NCBI GenBank assembly: GCA_015486145.1
Contig: WFSH01000068.1
Location: 1 to 8,003 of the forward strand
Source of the DNA: Mesoaciditogaceae bacterium
GTDB taxonomy: Bacteria; Thermotogota; Thermotogae; Mesoaciditogales; Mesoaciditogaceae
Length of the DNA: 8,003 bases
Direction of reading: 5' to 3'
Shown here: positions 6,024 through 8,003 of the stretch, one piece after another
Numbering within the stretch: the stretch's first letter is position 1
Layout: every line of letters starts with the position of its first letter
Notes under the pieces: model-generated
What the model was told of the DNA's origin: nothing
Databases searched by the model: none
What the model saw: only the letters and a program-made list of their open reading frames with translations
Translations under genes and position numbers: made by a program

Positions 6024-7652
6024 TCATTTAGAAACATCTATTACAACCGATTCAAACGGTTCTACATCTTGATCGTAAAAATCTTCACCAATTCCTCTAT
6101 GACTTCCAAGTAACACTTTCCCATGTGTCGAGAGATTAACACGCTTCGGAACAGATCCAAAATTCAACAGTACGACTATTTTCTCTTTCGAGATATTTCT
6201 CGTGTAACATATTATATCATCTGGTGCATCAATAAAATGCATTGCACCACGCCTAAGTGCAACGTGAGACTTTCGCAATTTTAAAAGTGATCTGTAAAAA
6301 TTCAAAATTGATCGAGGATCCTTCTTTTCGTTTTCAACATTTACATGCGCTTTGTTGGAATTGATTGGAAGCCACGGAGTTACTTCTGAGAAGCCGGCGT
6401 GTTTTTCGCCGTTCCATTGCATTGGAGTGCGACACACATCTCGCCCTTTTCTGGGCCAAAGGGCTTTCCCCCACGGATCGACTATTTTATCGTAAGGAAC
6501 CTCGGTATCTTCCATGCCAATTTCTTCTCCGTAGTATACAAATGGTGTGCCGCGCACCGTCAAAAGCAGGGTGGCGGCAAGTTTTGCAATCAGTTTCTTT
6601 TCATTTTCACCAACTTTCATGCCATTGGTTAATCTGTTTATTATTCTGTAATTATCGTGATTTCCAAGCACATAGCTGGGCCATGCCCTTTCACCGAAAA
6701 AAGTGTTAACGTTCTCTGAAAGTTCCCGCACTTTTTTTGCGTTGAGAGAAAGTTTTTCCATAAAATCGATGTTGAAAGCAAGATCAAATCTCCCTGAAAT
6801 TGTAAAAATCAAATACAAACACAACCCCATATCAGAGGTTATTTCACCTATACTCACCTTATCACCATAAGAATTCATAAACCTTTTGATCTCTTCTACC
6901 GCAAGAAGAGTTTCGGGCCTTCCGGAAAAACGATCCCAATAATATTCGTCGCGTGCACTGTGAAAAAGAGTCTTCTTAACTTGTGGACCCTTCAACGCGT
7001 CTTGAAACGATGGATCTTTATAATAATGAGAGGCCGCGTCAAATCTAAATCCGTCGACTCCACGGTCAAGCCAAAATTTCATGGATTCAAATATCTTTCT
7101 TTTAACTTCGCCGTTTCGCCAGTTAAGATCGGGTTGCTCTTTTCCAAATAAGTGCAAATAATACTGTTTCCGATTATCATCCCATTCCCACGCACTTTGT
7201 GGATTTTCACCAGAAAACAACGAGATCCAATTGTTAGGAGGATCTCCATTTGGTTTTGGATCCTTCCAAATGTACCAATCAGCTTTCGGATTGTTTCGAG
7301 AACTCTTTGATTCAATAAACCAGGGATGTTTGTCAGAAGTGTGGTTGTAAACTTGATCTATTATGATTTTCATTCCCCTTCGATGAATTTCATCCACAAG
7401 TTCATCAAAATCATTTATGGTGCCAAACAACGGATCCACGTCCTTGTAATCACTGATATCGTAACCAAAATCTTCCATGGGAGATTTGAAAAATGGGGAG
7501 AGCCACACAACGTCTACCCCAAGCCATGAAAGATAATCAAGCTTTTCCACTATGCCCTTCAAATCTCCCACTCCATCGTTGTTATGATCTTTAAAACTCC
7601 TTGGATAAATCTGGTAAAAAACCGCATCTTTCCACCAATCCACTTTAAACAT
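6024..7652 (-). CDS. GH13 alpha-glucosidase / oligo-1,6-glucosidase-like enzyme
   Basis: This 542-residue enzyme has no signal peptide, so it should act in the cytoplasm on short alpha-glucosides taken up by the cell, releasing glucose from non-reducing ends. The start WWKDAVFYQIYPRSF at once enters the TIM barrel, as usual for the family. Conserved region I is DQVYNHTSD (99-107). The nucleophile is Asp205 in GFRFD, the acid/base is Glu270 in SIGE, and the transition-state stabiliser is Asp333 in GNHD. RGTPFVYYGEEIGM (367-380) and CRTPMQW (407-413) are also typical. A small beta domain ends the protein (about 465-542). The residue after the nucleophile is Ala206, neither the Val common in alpha-1,6 enzymes nor the Thr common in maltases, so linkage preference is open. 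The ATG overlaps the end of lnt by eight bases; GAAAGGA abuts the ATG with no spacer, which suggests translational coupling. Length and key residues are complete. Confidence 0.93.
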   Translation of the reverse strand: MFKVDWWKDAVFYQIYPRSFKDHNNDGVGDLKGIVEKLDYLSWLGVDVVWLSPFFKSPMEDFGYDISDYKDVDPLFGTINDFDELVDEIHRRGMKIIIDQVYNHTSDKHPWFIESKSSRNNPKADWYIWKDPKPNGDPPNNWISLFSGENPQSAWEWDDNRKQYYLHLFGKEQPDLNWRNGEVKRKIFESMKFWLDRGVDGFRFDAASHYYKDPSFQDALKGPQVKKTLFHSARDEYYWDRFSGRPETLLAVEEIKRFMNSYGDKVSIGEITSDMGLCLYLIFTISGRFDLAFNIDFMEKLSLNAKKVRELSENVNTFFGERAWPSYVLGNHDNYRIINRLTNGMKVGENEKKLIAKLAATLLLTVRGTPFVYYGEEIGMEDTEVPYDKIVDPWGKALWPRKGRDVCRTPMQWNGEKHAGFSEVTPWLPINSNKAHVNVENEKKDPRSILNFYRSLLKLRKSHVALRRGAMHFIDAPDDIICYTRNISKEKIVVLLNFGSVPKRVNLSTHGKVLLGSHRGIGEDFYDQDVEPFESVVIDVSK

Positions 7653-8003
7653 TCCTTTCTTTTTTATTCACAAGGCCGTCAACAATCCCCACCACCAAGT
7701 TTAACACAACTATACCAATCGAAAACCATATTATCCAATCTCCAAATCTATCGTAGAATGTGTGAATCTTATTTGGAACAACGAAAAAAGAAAATTCTAC
7801 CTTGGAATCAACTGGAAGTACTTTTACAATGTGGCCGTAAGGATCCACTACACCAGTAATGCCTGTAGCGGCCACTTGAATAGCCCATTTTCTGTTTTCT
7901 ATTGCTCTGAAAACTGTTTGAGCAAAATGTTGAATAAGCGCTGTTCGTTGGTCAAACCAACTGTCATCAGTGATCGTGATCAAAAATTGAGCCCCCTCAT
8001 TGG
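7645..8003 (-). CDS. lnt: Apolipoprotein N-acyltransferase, C-terminal part (5' end outside window)
   Basis: The frame is open at the right edge and ends in TAA at 7647-7645. A TTG at 7983 is not the start: the in-frame residues NEGAQF before it continue the conserved domain. The 118 visible residues are the end of the nitrilase-like domain of Lnt: LITITDDSWF corresponds to the family's 'L-x-N-x-x-N-D-x-W-F', and QHFAQTVFRAIENRKWAIQV plus ATGITGVVDPYGHI to the next conserved blocks. A last membrane segment (WIIWFSIGIVVLNLVVGIV) and a basic tail NKKERNV follow. Lnt moves an acyl chain from a phospholipid to the amino group of the lipid-modified cysteine, finishing lipoprotein maturation at the inner membrane. 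The catalytic Glu, Lys and Cys lie outside the window, the Cys probably only about ten residues away. The stop codon overlaps the glucosidase ATG, so the two are co-transcribed. The lipoprotein protease downstream is a likely substrate. Confidence 0.88.
   Translation of the reverse strand, partial: NEGAQFLITITDDSWFDQRTALIQHFAQTVFRAIENRKWAIQVAATGITGVVDPYGHIVKVLPVDSKVEFSFFVVPNKIHTFYDRFGDWIIWFSIGIVVLNLVVGIVDGLVNKKERNV

Noticed and set aside
6365..6709. 114-residue plus-strand open frame opposite the glucosidase
   Set aside because: It is antisense to conserved GH13 regions, shows Arg/Cys/Trp-rich nonsense composition and has no family signature.
7079..7315. 78-residue minus-strand open frame inside the glucosidase gene
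   Set aside because: It lies wholly within the glucosidase in another frame. The glucosidase frame carries conserved GH13 residues through this stretch; the shadow frame has no recognisable domain.
7645..7983. Separate 112-residue gene starting at TTG 7983
   Set aside because: The frame is open further to the edge, and the upstream residues NEGAQF match the conserved Lnt sequence before the NDxWF-like block. The TTG is an internal leucine codon.

Overview
The window looks like chromosomal DNA of a thermophilic or mesophilic member of the Thermotogota. This is judged from protein style only: a fervidolysin-like subtilase, a Thermotoga-type ROK regulator, an aminotransferase start that resembles the LysN-like enzymes of that phylum, Lys/Glu-rich proteins, a moderately AT-rich composition and strong AGGAGGTG-type ribosome sites. 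The genus cannot be settled from the sequence. Every gene I can support lies on the minus strand, so the window is best read from high to low coordinates. The plus-strand reading frames look like shadows.

The order of transcription is: the C-terminal end of apolipoprotein N-acyltransferase lnt (8003-7645, 5' part outside the window); a GH13 alpha-glucosidase (7652-6024) overlapping lnt by 8 bp; a B12-binding-type radical SAM protein of the DUF4070 kind (6003-4435), 20 bp downstream; a 100-bp gap; a 921-residue lipoprotein subtilase (4334-1569); a 181-bp gap with a candidate terminator; a ROK-family transcriptional regulator (1387-266); a 163-bp gap with palindromes and a candidate promoter; and the first 34 codons of a PLP-dependent aminotransferase (102 to the left edge).

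lnt, the glucosidase and the radical SAM gene are packed tightly enough to be one operon. The protease may be co-transcribed with them, because I see no terminator in the 100-bp gap before it. A functional thread is possible but inferred: Lnt N-acylates lipoproteins, the protease carries a clear lipobox, and DUF4070 radical SAM enzymes include members that modify lipids. The glucosidase and the ROK regulator point to sugar use, and the aminotransferase to amino acid metabolism.

The most notable items are the architecture of the protease (lipid anchor, then adhesion-like and FN3 modules, then an internal propeptide, then the catalytic domain), the radical SAM enzyme of unknown substrate beside lnt, and a nine-codon mini-ORF ahead of the protease whose leader resembles the start of the radical SAM gene. 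I found no CRISPR array, tRNA, rRNA or insertion sequence. Nothing here proves a wholly new system.
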